A stretch of 64,000 nt of DNA, from assembly GCF_006715045.1 (NCBI RefSeq), contig NZ_VFML01000001.1, forward strand, positions 3,192,501 through 3,256,500. Direction: 5' to 3'. This DNA comes from Amycolatopsis cihanbeyliensis (GTDB lineage Bacteria > Actinomycetota > Actinomycetes > Mycobacteriales > Pseudonocardiaceae). Below, piece by piece: positions 1 to 9,553 of the stretch; the first letter of the stretch is position 1; each line of letters begins with the position of its first letter. The notes under the pieces were generated by a model. It made no database searches. It was given only the letters and a program-made list of their open reading frames with translations, and was not told where the DNA came from. The position numbers were made by a program, and so were the translations under genes.

Positions 1-1
1 C

Positions 2-466
2 GGCATCTTCCCGAACGGGCCACTGGCGGAACTGTCGGTCGAGGAGATCGACCACACGCTGGCGATCCACGTCCGGGCGGTGCTGGTGGCGACGAAGGCC
101 GCCGTGGCACACATGACCGAGGGCGGCCGGATCATCAGCACCGGTAGCAACCTCGCGGAGCGGGTGCCCTGGCCGGGGCTGAGCCTGTACTCGGCGAGCA
201 AGTCCGCGCTGCTCGGACTCACCAGGGGGCTGGCACGGGAGCTCGGCCCGCGTGGGATCACCGCGACCGTGGTGCAGCCGGGATCGACGGACACGGAGAT
301 GAACCCGGCCGGCGGAGCAGGCGCCGCACCGCAGCTCGACCTCAACCCGACCGGTCGGTACGCGCAGGCGACCGATGTGGCGGCGACCGTGGCGTACCTG
401 GCGGGTGACGGCGGCCGCTTCATCAACGGCACCGCCATCACCGTCGACGGCGGCCTGAACGCCTGA
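2..466 (+). CDS. SDR-family oxidoreductase (5' truncated by window edge)
   Basis: This is the 3' portion of a short-chain dehydrogenase/reductase. The reading frame is already open at base 2 and enters with GIFPNG, which probably follows the NAG motif of the Rossmann fold lying outside the window. The catalytic tyrosine and lysine are visible in YSASK, preceded by a Ser-containing strand (IISTGSN). After them come the usual post-catalytic proline-glycine stretch (VVQPGSTDTEM) and the C-terminal GTAITVDGG signature. Such enzymes reduce or oxidise carbonyl/hydroxyl groups with NAD(P)H in the cytoplasm; the substrate cannot be told from sequence. It is convergent with groEL1, and the gap holds three palindromic repeats and a terminator. 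The first methionine in view (base 80) is internal, not the start. Confidence 0.9.
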   Translation, partial: GIFPNGPLAELSVEEIDHTLAIHVRAVLVATKAAVAHMTEGGRIISTGSNLAERVPWPGLSLYSASKSALLGLTRGLARELGPRGITATVVQPGSTDTEMNPAGGAGAAPQLDLNPTGRYAQATDVAATVAYLAGDGGRFINGTAITVDGGLNA

Positions 467-473
467 CGGCAGC

Positions 474-578
474 GCGTTTAGCGGGCTAACCGCGCCCCGG
501 CCGCCCCCGGCCCGGTGCGGTTAGCCCGCGAAACGTACTTCGGCGGGGCCCGTGCGGTGCGTTTAGCGGGCTAACCGC
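474..578. repeat. Palindromic repeat cluster 1 (three copies)
   Basis: Three 20-bp copies lie at 474-493, 517-536 (inverted) and 559-578. The core is TTTAGC-GG-GCTAA; the middle copy carries TTTCGC in one half-site. Start-to-start distances are 43 and 42 bp, leaving spacers of 23 and 22 bp. Copies 1 and 2 face each other and could form a 19-20 bp stem with one mismatch. The cluster sits between convergent genes. Confidence 0.9.
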
Positions 579-616
579 GCCCCCGTCGGGGCGGGCTCGG
601 GCCGGTGGGCACATGA

Positions 617-655
617 AACGGGGCGGCATCTCCGGTGTGGAGGTGCCGCCCCGTT
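617..655 (-). terminator. Terminator downstream of groEL1
   Basis: Seventeen-base arms (617-633 and 639-655, one mismatch) enclose a 5-base loop 24 bp beyond the groEL1 stop. On the minus strand the stem is GC-rich and is followed by TTTCATG, a short T-rich tail. The position and shape fit an intrinsic terminator. Confidence 0.7.
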
Positions 656-678
656 CGAGCGGTACGTGGCCGGCAGGG

Positions 679-2373
<1,695 letters not shown>

Positions 2374-2385
2374 TCACGCGGGTCG

Positions 2386-2679
2386 TCAGTTGATGACGGC
2401 CAGCACGTCGCGGGCGGACAGGATCAAGTAGTCCTCACCGTTGTACTTGACCTCGGTGCCGCCGTACTTGGAGTAGATGACGACGTCGCCTTCCTTGACG
2501 TCCACCGGGACGCGGTTGCCCTTGTCGTCGATCCGGCCCGGGCCGACGGCCAGGACCTTGCCCTCCTGGGGCTTTTCCTTTGCGGTGTCCGGGATAACGA
2601 GACCGGAAGCCGTCGTCTCCTCGGCCTCACTCGTCTGGACAACGATCTTGTCCTCGAGCGGCTTGATGTTCACGCTCAC
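2386..2679 (-). CDS. groES: GroES co-chaperonin
   Basis: This is the 10-kDa lid protein of the chaperonin, 97 residues from [14 protein letters not shown] to the conserved end ([13 protein letters not shown]). The mobile-loop region and the hallmark KYGGTEV are present. I place the start at the GTG at 2679, because GGAGGT lies 7 bases upstream and homologues begin at MSVNIKPL. A longer frame from 2694 would start within that Shine-Dalgarno region. It is the first gene of the groES-groEL1 operon. A CIRCE operator lies 110 bp upstream, so heat-inducible repression by HrcA is expected from the known family behaviour of this site. Confidence 0.96.
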   Translation of the reverse strand: MSVNIKPLEDKIVVQTSEAEETTASGLVIPDTAKEKPQEGKVLAVGPGRIDDKGNRVPVDVKEGDVVIYSKYGGTEVKYNGEDYLILSARDVLAVIN

Positions 2680-2788
2680 CGGGTTGACCTCCACGGGTCC
2701 GTCGAAAGCGTTGGCAGGTACCTGAATTTCTTTACGGCTCCTACCACCCCGCCGTCGCGGGTGCCGGGGCGTGTGTGGTGCCGTGCAA

Positions 2789-2815
2789 TTAGCACTCTAG
2801 CGAGGTGAGTGCTAG
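2789..2815 (-). promoter_or_regulatory. CIRCE operator (HrcA binding site)
   Basis: TTAGCACTC, nine bases, then GAGTGCTAG. This matches the CIRCE consensus TTAGCACTC-N9-GAGTGCTAA at all but the last base. It lies upstream of groES, as expected for HrcA-repressed chaperonin operons. Confidence 0.93.
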
Positions 2816-2850
2816 CCGCGCAAGCAGGCCCCCTACCTGCCGAAAGCCAG

Positions 2851-3417
2851 TCAGCACAAGCCCCCTGACCGGCTGTTTTGCTCCGCGGTCAGTTCCCATA
2901 CGACATCCACGCCCACCTCGGCCGGGGCGAGCGGATAGCGCGGCGGCGCACGCCGGGCCACCTCGGTGAAGCCGAGTCTCCGTGGCACACCCGCGCTGGC
3001 CGTGTTCGCCAGGTCGTGCCAGATCTGCACCCGGTCGATGTCCGGGAGCCCGAACGCCTGCACGACCAGCGCGGCCGCGGCTTCGGTGGCCAGGCCGTGA
3101 CCGGTGTGGGCCGGGTGTAGCCAGTAGCCGATCTCCAGCGCGCCCGGGCCGATCCGGCGTTCCAGTCCACAGGCACCGACCGTCGTGCCCGAGACGGTGA
3201 TGGCGTAGGCATAGCTCTCGCCCCCGGCCCAACGTTCCTGGGCGCGGGTGACGAAGTCGGCAGCGGCCGCATGGTCGTAGGGCGGCGCCGCCCAGGCCAT
3301 CCACGGCCGCAGATGGGCCAGCGACTCGGTGACCACGTGGAACAGCGTGTCCACGTCGGTCTCCCGCCAGCGAAGCAGCCGGACCCGGTGCCGGGCCAGT
3401 GTGTCGGCGGGATGCAC
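2851..3417 (-). CDS. GNAT acetyltransferase, RimJ/RimL-like
   Basis: This 188-residue protein has the GCN5-related N-acetyltransferase fold as found in RimJ/RimL-type enzymes. It begins with a VRLLRWRETDVDTLF-like strand and helix, and carries LEIGYWLHPAHTGHGLATEA, the strand plus acetyl-CoA pyrophosphate-binding loop (a G-x-G/A type turn). The late NTASAGVPRRLGF segment corresponds to the NxxSxxvxeklGF helix of RimJ/L relatives. It probably transfers an acetyl group from acetyl-CoA to an amine or an N-terminal residue; the target is unknown. The gene reads away from the repeat cluster at 3437-3520, divergently from phoD, and its 3' end runs towards the groES control region. No operon partner is evident. 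Confidence 0.85.
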   Translation of the reverse strand: MHPADTLARHRVRLLRWRETDVDTLFHVVTESLAHLRPWMAWAAPPYDHAAAADFVTRAQERWAGGESYAYAITVSGTTVGACGLERRIGPGALEIGYWLHPAHTGHGLATEAAAALVVQAFGLPDIDRVQIWHDLANTASAGVPRRLGFTEVARRAPPRYPLAPAEVGVDVVWELTAEQNSRSGGLC

Positions 3418-3436
3418 CCGTCCATCATGCGCGGCC

Positions 3437-3520
3437 GCGGTTAGCCCGCTAAACGCACCCCGGGGACTACGGTTAGCCCGCTAAACGCACCTCCGGCGGT
3501 GCGGTTAGCCCGCTAAACGT
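3437..3520. repeat. Palindromic repeat cluster 2 (three copies, direct)
   Basis: Copies lie at 3437-3456, 3469-3488 and 3501-3520, all in the same orientation (GGTTAGCCCGCTAAACG core). Start-to-start distances are exactly 32 and 32 bp, so the spacers are 12 bp. The cluster fills the gap between two divergent genes, so it cannot be a 3'-end terminator for either. Confidence 0.92.
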
Positions 3521-3647
3521 AGAGAGGGTGGGGCGCGGGTGGGGAGGTAAAGGTTCACCGGGTGCTCACCTGATGGGGCGATGCCGGCTACGGCGCTGCC
3601 GCAAGCTGTGCGGGTCCCGACTGACTCCACTACTGCGGGGAGCCCTC

Positions 3648-5258
3648 ATGCCCGAATCAGGCGAGCACACCACCACGACCGCCCGACCCTCACGCCGCAA
3701 CGTCCTGGTCGGGGGCGCCGCCGTCGGCGCGGCCGCCGTCGCGGCCGGCGCGCTCGGTACCTCCACGGCCGCCGCCCAGGGTGCCGGCGAGCGGATCGCC
3801 GGCGACCCTTTCACCCTCGGTGTTGCCTCCGGTGACCCGGACCAGCACAGCGTGGTGCTGTGGACCCGCCTCGCGCCCCGGCCGCTGGCCGAGGACGGCC
3901 TCGGCGGGATGAACCGCAGGCGGGTCGAGGTGCACTGGGAGATCGCCCTCGACGAGCGCTTCCGCCTCGTGGTGCGTCGCGGCCACGAGCGCACCGGCCC
4001 TGAGCACGGCTACGCGGTGCACGCCGAGGTCGCCGGGCTGCTGCCCGGCTGGGAGTACTTCTACCGGTTCCGGGTCGGCGGGCACGTCTCCGCCGTCGGC
4101 CGCACCCGCACCGCGCCCCCGATCGGCGTCTTCGGCTCCGGCCTCGCGATGAGCTTCGCCTCCTGCTCGCAGTTCGAGCACGGCTACTTCCACGCCTACC
4201 GCTACCTGGCCGCCGACGAACCCGACCTGGTGCTGCACCTTGGCGACTACATGTACGAGTACGCGCCGGACGTGTACGTCTCCCCGGACGGCAACGTGCG
4301 CGACCACCGCGGCCCGGAGACCGAGACCCTGGCGAACTACCGGCAGCGTTACGCCCAGTACCGCACCGACGCCGACCTGCGCGCGGCGCACGCCGTGGCG
4401 CCCTGGCTGGTCGTTCCGGACGACCACGAGGTGGACAACAACTGGGCCGACGAGGTCTACGAGAAGCCGCACATCCCGCAGCCGGACTTCATGCGCCGCA
4501 GGGCGGACGCCTTCCAGGCCTACTACGAGAACATGCCGCTGCGCCGCCGCAGCAAGCCGAACGGGCCGGACATCCGGCTCTACCGCCAGGTGCAGTGGGG
4601 CTCGCTGGCCAACTTCCACATGCTCGACACCCGGCAGCATCGCGACGACCAGGCCTGCGGGGACGGCTGGAAGGTGTGCGAGGACGCCGCCGACCCGGCG
4701 CGCACCCTCACCGGGCCCGAGCAGGAAGCCTGGCTGCTGCACAACTTCCGCCGCTCCAGGGCCCGCTGGGACATCCTCGGCCAGCAGGTGTTCTTCGCCC
4801 AGCGGCTGAACGCCTCCGGGGCACGCAGCATGGACGCCTGGGACGGCTACCAGGGCTCCCGCGAGCGGGTGGTGCGGGGCTGGCGGGACGCGCGGGTGCG
4901 CAACCCGGTGGTGCTCACCGGTGACGTGCACACGCATTGGGCGAACGAGTTGAAGGCCGACTACGCCGACCCGGACAGCCCGGCCGTCGGCACCGAGTTG
5001 GTCACCACCTCCATCAGCTCGGGCGGCAACGGCGAGGACTCCGATCCGAGCACCAACCCGAACCTGCGGCGCAACCCGCACATCAAGTTCTTCAACGCCC
5101 AGCGAGGCTACGTCCGCACCCGGATCGACCGGCACCGGATCCGCGCCGACTTCCGCGTACTGGACACGGTCACCGAGCCGGAAGCCTCCGCGTCGACCAG
5201 AGCCTCCTTCGTCGTTTCCGACCGTCGGAGGGGTCTCACCGAGGTCGAACCGCAGTAA
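3648..5258 (+). CDS. phoD: PhoD-like alkaline phosphatase/phosphodiesterase, Tat-exported
   Basis: This secreted metallophosphoesterase of the PhoD family is about 536 residues long and releases phosphate from phosphate mono- or diesters outside the membrane. The N-terminus has a twin-arginine signal (SRRNVLVGG followed by an alanine-rich core to about residue 45), as known PhoD proteins do. The metal-binding motifs are seen in order: LHLGDYMYEY (about residue 196), DDHEVDNNW (about 258) and LTGDVHTHW (about 422). I chose the ATG at 3648, which has GGGGAG 6 bases upstream; the longer frame from 3528 adds an unrelated arginine-rich stretch before the signal. A hairpin separates it from the next gene. 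No PHO box was recognised. Confidence 0.92.
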   Translation: MPESGEHTTTTARPSRRNVLVGGAAVGAAAVAAGALGTSTAAAQGAGERIAGDPFTLGVASGDPDQHSVVLWTRLAPRPLAEDGLGGMNRRRVEVHWEIALDERFRLVVRRGHERTGPEHGYAVHAEVAGLLPGWEYFYRFRVGGHVSAVGRTRTAPPIGVFGSGLAMSFASCSQFEHGYFHAYRYLAADEPDLVLHLGDYMYEYAPDVYVSPDGNVRDHRGPETETLANYRQRYAQYRTDADLRAAHAVAPWLVVPDDHEVDNNWADEVYEKPHIPQPDFMRRRADAFQAYYENMPLRRRSKPNGPDIRLYRQVQWGSLANFHMLDTRQHRDDQACGDGWKVCEDAADPARTLTGPEQEAWLLHNFRRSRARWDILGQQVFFAQRLNASGARSMDAWDGYQGSRERVVRGWRDARVRNPVVLTGDVHTHWANELKADYADPDSPAVGTELVTTSISSGGNGEDSDPSTNPNLRRNPHIKFFNAQRGYVRTRIDRHRIRADFRVLDTVTEPEASASTRASFVVSDRRRGLTEVEPQ

Positions 5259-5273
5259 GCTGACCGAGCCCGT

Positions 5274-5321
5274 GGCCGTGAGTGTCCAACATCACTCTCC
5301 TTGCGTTGGACACTCACGGCC
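5274..5321 (+). terminator. Perfect 17-bp hairpin after phoD
   Basis: Arms at 5274-5290 and 5305-5321 are perfect inverted copies (GGCCGTGAGTGTCCAAC) around a 14-base loop. They lie 15 bp after the phoD stop and 27 bp before the next start. There is no U-run. It could be a factor-assisted terminator or a binding site. Confidence 0.6.
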
Positions 5322-5348
5322 CACAGTCACCTGCCCTGGGGGTACTCG

Positions 5349-7277
5349 ATGCCTGTGCGCCGCCTGGCCACCGCCGCCTCGACCGTCCTGCTCGTCGCCG
5401 GGCTGGCGGCCACCCCGTCCACCGCGGAGCCGATGCCCGCGGACCAACGGCGCCAGCAGGCCTTCGCGGCCGCGGCCGCCGAGTTCGGGGTTCCCGAGCG
5501 TGTGTTGCTCGGCGTCTCCTACCTGGAGTCCCGCTGGGACCACAACGGGGGCACCCCGAGCACCGGCGCGGGCTACGGACCGATGCACCTCACCGACCTG
5601 CGCGCGGCGGGCGGGGGCACGCACCACGACGAGGGCGGCGAGGACCCGCGCGGGGACAGCGCGCGGCCACCGCTGCTGCCGCAGGCACCGGCAGCCCCGA
5701 AACCGCAACCGGCGCTGCAGACCGTGGACCTCGCCGCCGAGCTGACCGGCACCGACCCGGCGACGCTGCGCACCGACCCCGGGCAGAACATCCGCGGCGG
5801 AGCGGCGCTGCTCGCGCACTACCAGCACGCACTGGGCCACGGCACCGGCAGCCCCGCGGACTGGTACGGCGCCGTGGCCCGCTACGGCGGTGCCACCGAG
5901 AGCACCGCGGCGGCCGCGTTCGCCGACGAGGTGTTCTCGGTGATCGCGAACGGCCAGCACCGGCGCACCGACGACGGGCAGCGGGTGCGGCTGGCCGGCG
6001 ACCCCGGCATCGTCCCCGCCAGGGCGCAGCTCGCCGAGCTCGACCTCCGCAATCCCGATCAGTCCGAAGTAGAGTGTCCACGGGAGATCTCGTGCGAGTG
6101 GATTCCCGCTCCGTACCAAGAACTTCCCGGCGATGACTACGGTAACCACGACAAGGCGAACCGCCCGGAAGACCAGCAGATCGAGTACATCGTCATCCAC
6201 GACACCGAGGGCTACTGGGACACCGCGTTGCGGCTGGTGCAGGACCCGACCTACGTGAGTTGGCACTACACCCTGCGGTCCGCCGACGGGCACATCGCCC
6301 AGCACGTGCCCACCAGGGACGTCGGCTGGCACGCCGGAAACTGGTACGTCAACGCCAAGTCGATCGGCCTCGAGCACGAAGGTTTCGCCGCGCAGGGCAC
6401 CTGGTACACCGAGGCGATGTACCGCAGCTCGGCCAAACTGGTGCGGCACCTGGCCGAGCGGTACGACATCCCGCTGGACCGCGCGCACATCATCGGGCAC
6501 GACAACGTTCCCGGCACCGTCCCGGATCGGGTCGCCCAGATGCACTGGGACCCGGGGCCGTACTGGGACTGGGCGCACTACTTCGACCTGATGGGCGCAC
6601 CGTTCGAGGGCGGCCAGGTGCGCCCGGGCTCGCACCTGCTGGAGATCGCCCCCGAGTTCACCGCCAACCGGCCGGAGTTCCTCGGCTGCGACCGGGACAA
6701 CCCCACCGCCCCGTGCCCTTCCCGCGGCTCGGCCTCGGTGGTGCTGCGCACCGAGCCGCGGCCGGACGCGTCACTGTTGACCGACGTCGGGCTGCACCCG
6801 GACGGCTCACCCGCCACCATGCGAGTGTCCGACATCGGCAGCCGCACCGAGACCGGTCAGCGGTACGCCGTGGCCGAGGTCCGCGGTGGCTGGACCGCGG
6901 TCTGGTACCTGGGCCAGAAGGGCTGGTTCCACAACCCACCGGAGGCGCCGGCCGCGCACGCGGTGCGCGGCAGCATGGCGGTGGCCAAGCCCGGCCTCGG
7001 TCCGATCCCGGTCTACGGCAGGGCATACCCGGAGGCCGGGGCCTACCCGGACGGCAAGACCCCGCAGCGGATCGTGCCGCTGCAGTACGAGCTGCCGCCG
7101 GGACAACGCTACTCGGTGGGCTGGGGCGGGCGGTCGGAGTACTACTCCGCCACCACCTTCGACCCGGCCGAGCACGTCGTGGTCCGGGGCGACACCCGGT
7201 ACGTGCAGATCCAGTTCGGCCACCGGTTCGCCTACGTCAAGGCGAAGGACGTGCTGATCCTGCCCGCGACGCGGTAG
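5349..7277 (+). CDS. Secreted N-acetylmuramoyl-L-alanine amidase with N-terminal lysozyme-like region
   Basis: This exported peptidoglycan hydrolase is about 642 residues long. After a signal peptide (about 1-30) comes a segment with VLLGVSYLESRWDHNGG and GPMHLTD, which resembles the glutamate-centred start of lysozyme/transglycosylase domains (residues about 35-210, inference). The centre is an Amidase_2/PGRP-type zinc amidase. IVIHDTEG (about 280) and IIGHDNVPG (about 380) carry two histidine zinc ligands, with SWHYTLRSADG and GWHAGNWYVN between. The C-terminal third has two stretches like SH3-type wall-binding repeats. The amidase class cuts the bond between muramic acid and L-alanine. The ATG at 5349 has GGGGGT upstream and begins the signal peptide; an earlier in-frame start at 5301 lies inside the hairpin. 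Confidence 0.87.
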   Translation: MPVRRLATAASTVLLVAGLAATPSTAEPMPADQRRQQAFAAAAAEFGVPERVLLGVSYLESRWDHNGGTPSTGAGYGPMHLTDLRAAGGGTHHDEGGEDPRGDSARPPLLPQAPAAPKPQPALQTVDLAAELTGTDPATLRTDPGQNIRGGAALLAHYQHALGHGTGSPADWYGAVARYGGATESTAAAAFADEVFSVIANGQHRRTDDGQRVRLAGDPGIVPARAQLAELDLRNPDQSEVECPREISCEWIPAPYQELPGDDYGNHDKANRPEDQQIEYIVIHDTEGYWDTALRLVQDPTYVSWHYTLRSADGHIAQHVPTRDVGWHAGNWYVNAKSIGLEHEGFAAQGTWYTEAMYRSSAKLVRHLAERYDIPLDRAHIIGHDNVPGTVPDRVAQMHWDPGPYWDWAHYFDLMGAPFEGGQVRPGSHLLEIAPEFTANRPEFLGCDRDNPTAPCPSRGSASVVLRTEPRPDASLLTDVGLHPDGSPATMRVSDIGSRTETGQRYAVAEVRGGWTAVWYLGQKGWFHNPPEAPAAHAVRGSMAVAKPGLGPIPVYGRAYPEAGAYPDGKTPQRIVPLQYELPPGQRYSVGWGGRSEYYSATTFDPAEHVVVRGDTRYVQIQFGHRFAYVKAKDVLILPATR

Positions 7278-7287
7278 CGGGATCGGG

Positions 7288-8322
7288 CTATCCGGGCAGT
7301 TCGACCGGCATGACGAGCACGGTGAAGCTGCCCTGATCCGCCGAGCGGACCACCACCGGTTCGAACGGTTCGCCGATCTCCAGCAGCACATCCGGCCCGA
7401 CGCTCGCCTCCAGCGCGGGGCCGAGCACCGCGGGATCGAACGCGATTCGTGGCGCCGAACCGAGGCAGGTGGCGGGCAGGGCGGCGCCGTCGTCGACCAG
7501 CAGCCGCTGCTCGGCCACGCTCAGCACCACCCGCCCCGCCTCGGCAGGTAGCGCCTCGCGCAACCGGGTCCGGTCCACGATCACCCGATGCGGCCGGGGC
7601 GGCAGGCCGTCCAGGATCTCCCGGTAAGCAGGGAAGGTGTCCTGGGTCGCCCGCAGCGAGCGGGCCTGCGCGCCGGCCCGCACCGTGGTCTCCGCCTCGC
7701 CGAACTCGAACACCACCTCGGGCTGCGCCATCACCCACCGGCCGAGTTCCTGCACCTCCATGCCGGGTACGAGCACCCGGGCACAGCCACCCGTCCGCGC
7801 GGGCTCGAGCACGCGCAGTGCAAGCCGGTAGCGGTCGGTAGCCACCAACCGGACCTCGGCCTCGTCCAGCTCGATCAGCACGTGGGTCAGCTGCGGGTAC
7901 GCCGGGTCGGTCCCGGCCGCCGGGACCACCTGGCGTATCGCGCTGGCCAGCTCCGCGCCGCCGAGCGTCACCTCGGCCGCGGGCTCGGGCAGGGTGCGCA
8001 GCAAGTCCTCGACCGCGGCCCGGGCCGCGGTCGACTCCTGCCGGATCCGGTCCAGGTGCGCCCGGAGCAGGTGCCGGGTGTCCTCGGCCGTGCCGTCCAG
8101 CGCCTCGACGACCTCGGGCAACGGGAGCCCGGCCCGGCGCAGGGTGCGCAACATGATCGCCCGTTGCTGCTGGTCAGTGCCGTAATGGCGGTACCCGGTG
8201 GCCTCGTCCACCCGGGCCGGCCGCAGCACGCCGCAGTCGTCGTAGAACCGCAACGCACTCGGGGTGAGGCCCACCGTTCGGGCGAACGCACTGATACTCA
8301 ACAACGAGGAAGCATCGTTCAT
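7288..8322 (-). CDS. MerR-type DNA-binding domain fused to a DnaN (sliding-clamp)-like domain
   Basis: This is a two-part protein of about 344 residues. Residues about 8-50 are a MerR winged helix (ISAFARTVGLTPSALRFYDD, then a GYRHYG wing), followed by a coiled-coil helix to about 110. Residues about 122-344 resemble domains II and III of the DNA polymerase III beta clamp. QVVPAAGTDPAYPQLTHV and VRLVATDRYRLALR match the clamp's domain II pattern, and the last residues VLVMPVELPG match the clamp C-terminus MPVRLPG. Clamp domain I is absent. The role is unknown; binding a small ligand, or the clamp-interacting peptide motif of polymerases, through the retained pocket is conceivable. The start at 8322 follows MerR homology, with only weak ribosome-site support. 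It is divergent from the epimerase gene. Confidence 0.85.
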   Translation of the reverse strand: MNDASSLLSISAFARTVGLTPSALRFYDDCGVLRPARVDEATGYRHYGTDQQQRAIMLRTLRRAGLPLPEVVEALDGTAEDTRHLLRAHLDRIRQESTAARAAVEDLLRTLPEPAAEVTLGGAELASAIRQVVPAAGTDPAYPQLTHVLIELDEAEVRLVATDRYRLALRVLEPARTGGCARVLVPGMEVQELGRWVMAQPEVVFEFGEAETTVRAGAQARSLRATQDTFPAYREILDGLPPRPHRVIVDRTRLREALPAEAGRVVLSVAEQRLLVDDGAALPATCLGSAPRIAFDPAVLGPALEASVGPDVLLEIGEPFEPVVVRSADQGSFTVLVMPVELPG

Positions 8323-8430
8323 GGAGCTGATTGTGGGCGTTCGAGTCACTCGAAGGTCAACGGCGCTCGGGCGGCGGTCCCGCTCCGAACCAGCCACAAT
8401 GGATCCGGTCGCGCCGCGAGGAGGTCATCA

Positions 8431-9552
8431 GTGCGGATCATGCTACTCGCCGGAACCCGGCCAGAGGCGGTGAAGCTGGCCCCGCTGGCGCTGGCCCTGG
8501 ACGCGCACCCCGACCTCGACCGGACGCTGGTGCACAGTGGTCAGCACGCCGGGCTGGTCGAGCAGGCGCTCGAGCCGTTCGGCCTGGCCGTCGACGCGAG
8601 ATTGAGGATCCCGCCACGACACACCGGATCGCAAGCCGAACTGGTGGCGAGTCTGCTACCGGCGATGGACGACCTGCTACGCGCGCACCGGCCGGATGCG
8701 CTGATGGTACAGGGGGACACGGCCACGGTACTGGCCGGTGCGCTGGCCGCGTTCTGGTTGCGGGTTCCGGTCGTGCACCTGGAGGCCGGGCTGCGCACCC
8801 GCGACCTGTCCGCGCCCTTCCCGGAGGAGGGAACCCGCCAGATGGTTGCGCGGATCGCCGCGCTGCACCTGGTGCCCACCGAGGGGGCGGCGGCGGCGTT
8901 GCGGGCCGAACGGGTCCCCCACGACCGGATCGTGTATACCGGCAACACCGTGGTGGATGCCGTGCTGGCCATCGCGGCGATGGATCTGCCCGCCGAGAAC
9001 CCCGCACTCGCCCAGGTCGAGGCGGAACTGGCCACCACCGGTGGCCGGCTGGCACTGGTCACCTCGCACCGCAGGGAGTCCTGGGGGGAACCGATGGCGC
9101 GCACGTTCACCGCGATACGCGCGCTCGTCGCCGACCATCCGGACATCCGGGTGCTGCTACCCGCGCATCCGAACCCCGCCGTGCGGGACCAGGCCGAGGC
9201 CGAACTGGGTGGCCTGCCCGAGGTGCGGATCACCGATCCACTCGGCTACCCGGATCTGGTCCGCGCGCTACGACTGTCCGCTGTGGTGCTGACCGACTCC
9301 GGGGGCATTCAGGAGGAGGCACCCAGCTTCGGTACGCCGGTGCTGGTACTGCGCGAGGTGACCGAACGGATGGAGGCGGTGCGGGCCGGATGCGCGTGGC
9401 TCGTAGGGACCGATCCGGAACTGATCGCCAAGACCGCGGGCGCGGCGCTGTCCGGCACGTTACGCGCCGCGGCGGCGCCGAATCCCTACGGTGACGGGGC
9501 GGCGGCGGCACGGGCGGTCGCCGCGCTCGAGCGACTGGCGACGCGGGGCTGA
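8431..9552 (+). CDS. wecB: UDP-N-acetylglucosamine 2-epimerase (non-hydrolysing)
   Basis: This 373-residue enzyme interconverts UDP-GlcNAc and UDP-ManNAc in the cytoplasm, supplying ManNAc for surface polysaccharide or teichoic-acid-like linkage units. It has the GT-B-like fold markers of the family: the N-terminal MLLAGTRPEAVKLAPL, the catalytic region VHLEAGLRTRD, then TSHRRESWG, and TDSGGIQEEAPSFGTPVLVLR near the C-terminus. The start is the GTG at 8431, with GAGGAGGT 6 bases upstream; longer in-frame codons upstream run antisense through the MerR gene. It stops 1 bp before the convergent glycosyltransferase gene, a link that may be functional because both act on surface glycans. Confidence 0.95.
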   Translation: MRIMLLAGTRPEAVKLAPLALALDAHPDLDRTLVHSGQHAGLVEQALEPFGLAVDARLRIPPRHTGSQAELVASLLPAMDDLLRAHRPDALMVQGDTATVLAGALAAFWLRVPVVHLEAGLRTRDLSAPFPEEGTRQMVARIAALHLVPTEGAAAALRAERVPHDRIVYTGNTVVDAVLAIAAMDLPAENPALAQVEAELATTGGRLALVTSHRRESWGEPMARTFTAIRALVADHPDIRVLLPAHPNPAVRDQAEAELGGLPEVRITDPLGYPDLVRALRLSAVVLTDSGGIQEEAPSFGTPVLVLREVTERMEAVRAGCAWLVGTDPELIAKTAGAALSGTLRAAAAPNPYGDGAAAARAVAALERLATRG

Positions 9553-9553
9553 G

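Noticed and set aside
474..578. The short spaced repeats as a CRISPR array
   Set aside because: Two or three palindromic copies with 12-23-bp spacers, repeated at many loci and without cas genes; the spacers are too short and the copies vary in orientation.
3690..5135. A 481-codon frame antisense to phoD, and a similar 463-codon frame antisense to groEL1 (613-2004)
   Set aside because: Val/Gly/Arg-rich shadow translations without motifs or ribosome sites; the opposite strand carries clear conserved genes.
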